Source: Clostridiaceae bacterium
Lineage (GTDB): Bacteria > Bacillota > Clostridia > Oscillospirales > Acutalibacteraceae
Direction of reading: 5' to 3'
DNA length: 6,893 nt
Assembly: GCA_904502175.1 (NCBI GenBank)
Contig: CAJGDU010000060.1
Coordinates: forward strand, 1-6,893
Under the pieces are notes generated by a model. It did not search any database, had not been told where the DNA came from, and worked only from the letters and a program-made list of their open reading frames with translations. Of this stretch, positions 6,331-6,893 are shown piece after piece (the stretch's first letter is position 1; every line of letters begins with the position of its first letter). Position numbers and translations under genes: made by a program.

Positions 6331-6893
6331 ATGAGCACAGAACAGATCCCAATCGTGAATACACAGACCATCTCTCTTCCGCCTCTGGACGGAACGGAGA
6401 AGGCGGAGCCCTCGGGAGGACTCCGCCTTTCAGGCATTTACCGGCGCTGGTTCACCTCGGGCCCGCTGCTCATCATGACCATCCTTCTGCTGGTCTTTCT
6501 CTCGGTGTTCATCATCGGACGCTACTATTACCGTTCCGCGGCCTATTCCGCGGTCCACAACATGTACGCGAACTCGGTCGAGAACTTCTTTGCCACCGAA
6601 TCGGAGAACACCTCCTTCGAGGAGGCGGCCCGGGAATACGTCGAGAGCTTTGAGGACAAGGACATCATGGACGTCTGGGTCATCGACCCCACCGGCCATG
6701 TCGTGGCTTCCAGTTCCGGTTTTCCCATTGAGGAACAGGCCATCCCGGATTTCGAGGCGGCGCTCGTCAGCAAAAACGGGCAGGCGGACTTCAGCGGACG
6801 GAACCTTTACGGCGAACCCATCATGTCGTCCACCTATCTTCTGACGAAGGGGGACGAGACCCTCGGCGCCGTGCGCTATGTCGTGTCGCTCAA
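6331..6893 (+). CDS. Sensor histidine kinase, N-terminal part (cut by window end)
   Basis: The frame stays open from ATG 6331 to the window edge, giving 187 residues. A polar cytoplasmic lead of about 40 residues with a basic patch (R38, R39) is followed by a membrane helix at about 45-64. The rest looks like an extracytoplasmic Cache/PAS-like sensor: a helix from about 68 to 108, then D-V-W-V-I-D-P-T-G-H-V-V-A-S-S-S-G at 114-130, and L-G-A-V-R-Y-V-V-S near 178-186. The HAMP, dimerisation (H-box) and ATPase domains would lie beyond the edge, so the kinase call rests on this sensor type and on the response regulator just upstream. GGGAG at 6319-6323, 7 bases before the ATG, supports the start; no downstream in-frame start would keep the membrane helix whole. 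A strong hairpin lies within codons 24-33. Confidence 0.8.
   Translation, partial: MSTEQIPIVNTQTISLPPLDGTEKAEPSGGLRLSGIYRRWFTSGPLLIMTILLLVFLSVFIIGRYYYRSAAYSAVHNMYANSVENFFATESENTSFEEAAREYVESFEDKDIMDVWVIDPTGHVVASSSGFPIEEQAIPDFEAALVSKNGQADFSGRNLYGEPIMSSTYLLTKGDETLGAVRYVVSL
6400..6429 (+). other. Hairpin with terminator-like shape inside the kinase gene start
   Basis: AAGGCGGAG (6400-6408) is perfectly complementary to CTCCGCCTT (6421-6429). Inside, CCT (6410-6412) pairs with AGG (6417-6419) around a CGGG loop, with one C-A mismatch between the two stems. Only three T bases in all (6428-6430) end the structure, two of them paired, so it would be a weak intrinsic terminator at best. It covers codons 24-33 of the kinase. 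It may be an attenuator or an RNA processing block, or a coincidence of codon choice. Confidence 0.35.

Noticed and set aside
4224..6437. A very long open frame on the minus strand (about 737 codons) opposite the FG-GAP-like and response regulator genes.
   Set aside because: It has no recognisable domain or ribosome binding site and lies fully opposite well-supported genes. Strong third-base GC bias removes stop codons on the opposite strand, which explains its length.

Overview
The window reads as a compact, one-directional gene string from a GC-rich member of the Bacillota, most likely a gut-type Clostridia lineage. This placement is inferred from four things: the diadenylate cyclase CdaA paired with a YbbR-domain CdaR, a Firmicute-style cyclophilin with a long insertion, strong AGGAGG-type ribosome binding sites, and two TTG start codons. 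Codons favour G or C at the third position throughout, and no segment looks foreign. I see no RNA gene, insertion sequence, integrase, CRISPR array or long repeat.

Layout. Bases 1-107 are AT-richer and hold a plausible promoter followed by a short leader. Seven same-strand genes follow, with gaps of roughly 10-30 bases or overlaps and no convincing terminator between them, so a single operon, or at least continuous read-through, is likely. In order: a DUF695 plus RraB-like two-domain protein (108-902); a cytosolic cyclophilin-type peptidyl-prolyl isomerase (925-1524); IspF of the MEP isoprenoid pathway (1544-2020); the membrane diadenylate cyclase CdaA (2044-2976); its extracytoplasmic regulator CdaR with YbbR repeats (2960-4234, overlapping cdaA); a membrane-anchored protein with four Asp-rich FG-GAP/VCBS-like loops (4263-5600, TTG start); an OmpR-family response regulator (5613-6311, TTG start); and the N-terminal part of its partner sensor kinase (from 6331, cut by the window edge).

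How they fit together. The first three genes are housekeeping or RNA/protein-maintenance types. CdaA makes c-di-AMP, which in this phylum controls potassium and osmolyte balance and affects cell-wall integrity, and CdaR modulates CdaA from outside the membrane. The last three genes look like a sensory module: an exported protein with likely calcium-binding loops next to a two-component pair. The usual third member of the c-di-AMP cluster, glmM, is not where it is normally found. In its place is this sensory module, which makes a link between c-di-AMP control and envelope or ion sensing an attractive but unproven idea.

Novelty. I find no clear evidence of a wholly new system. The points most worth checking are the uncharacterised FG-GAP-like protein beside the two-component pair, a near-perfect hairpin inside the first codons of the kinase gene, and the DUF695-RraB protein at the head of the operon.
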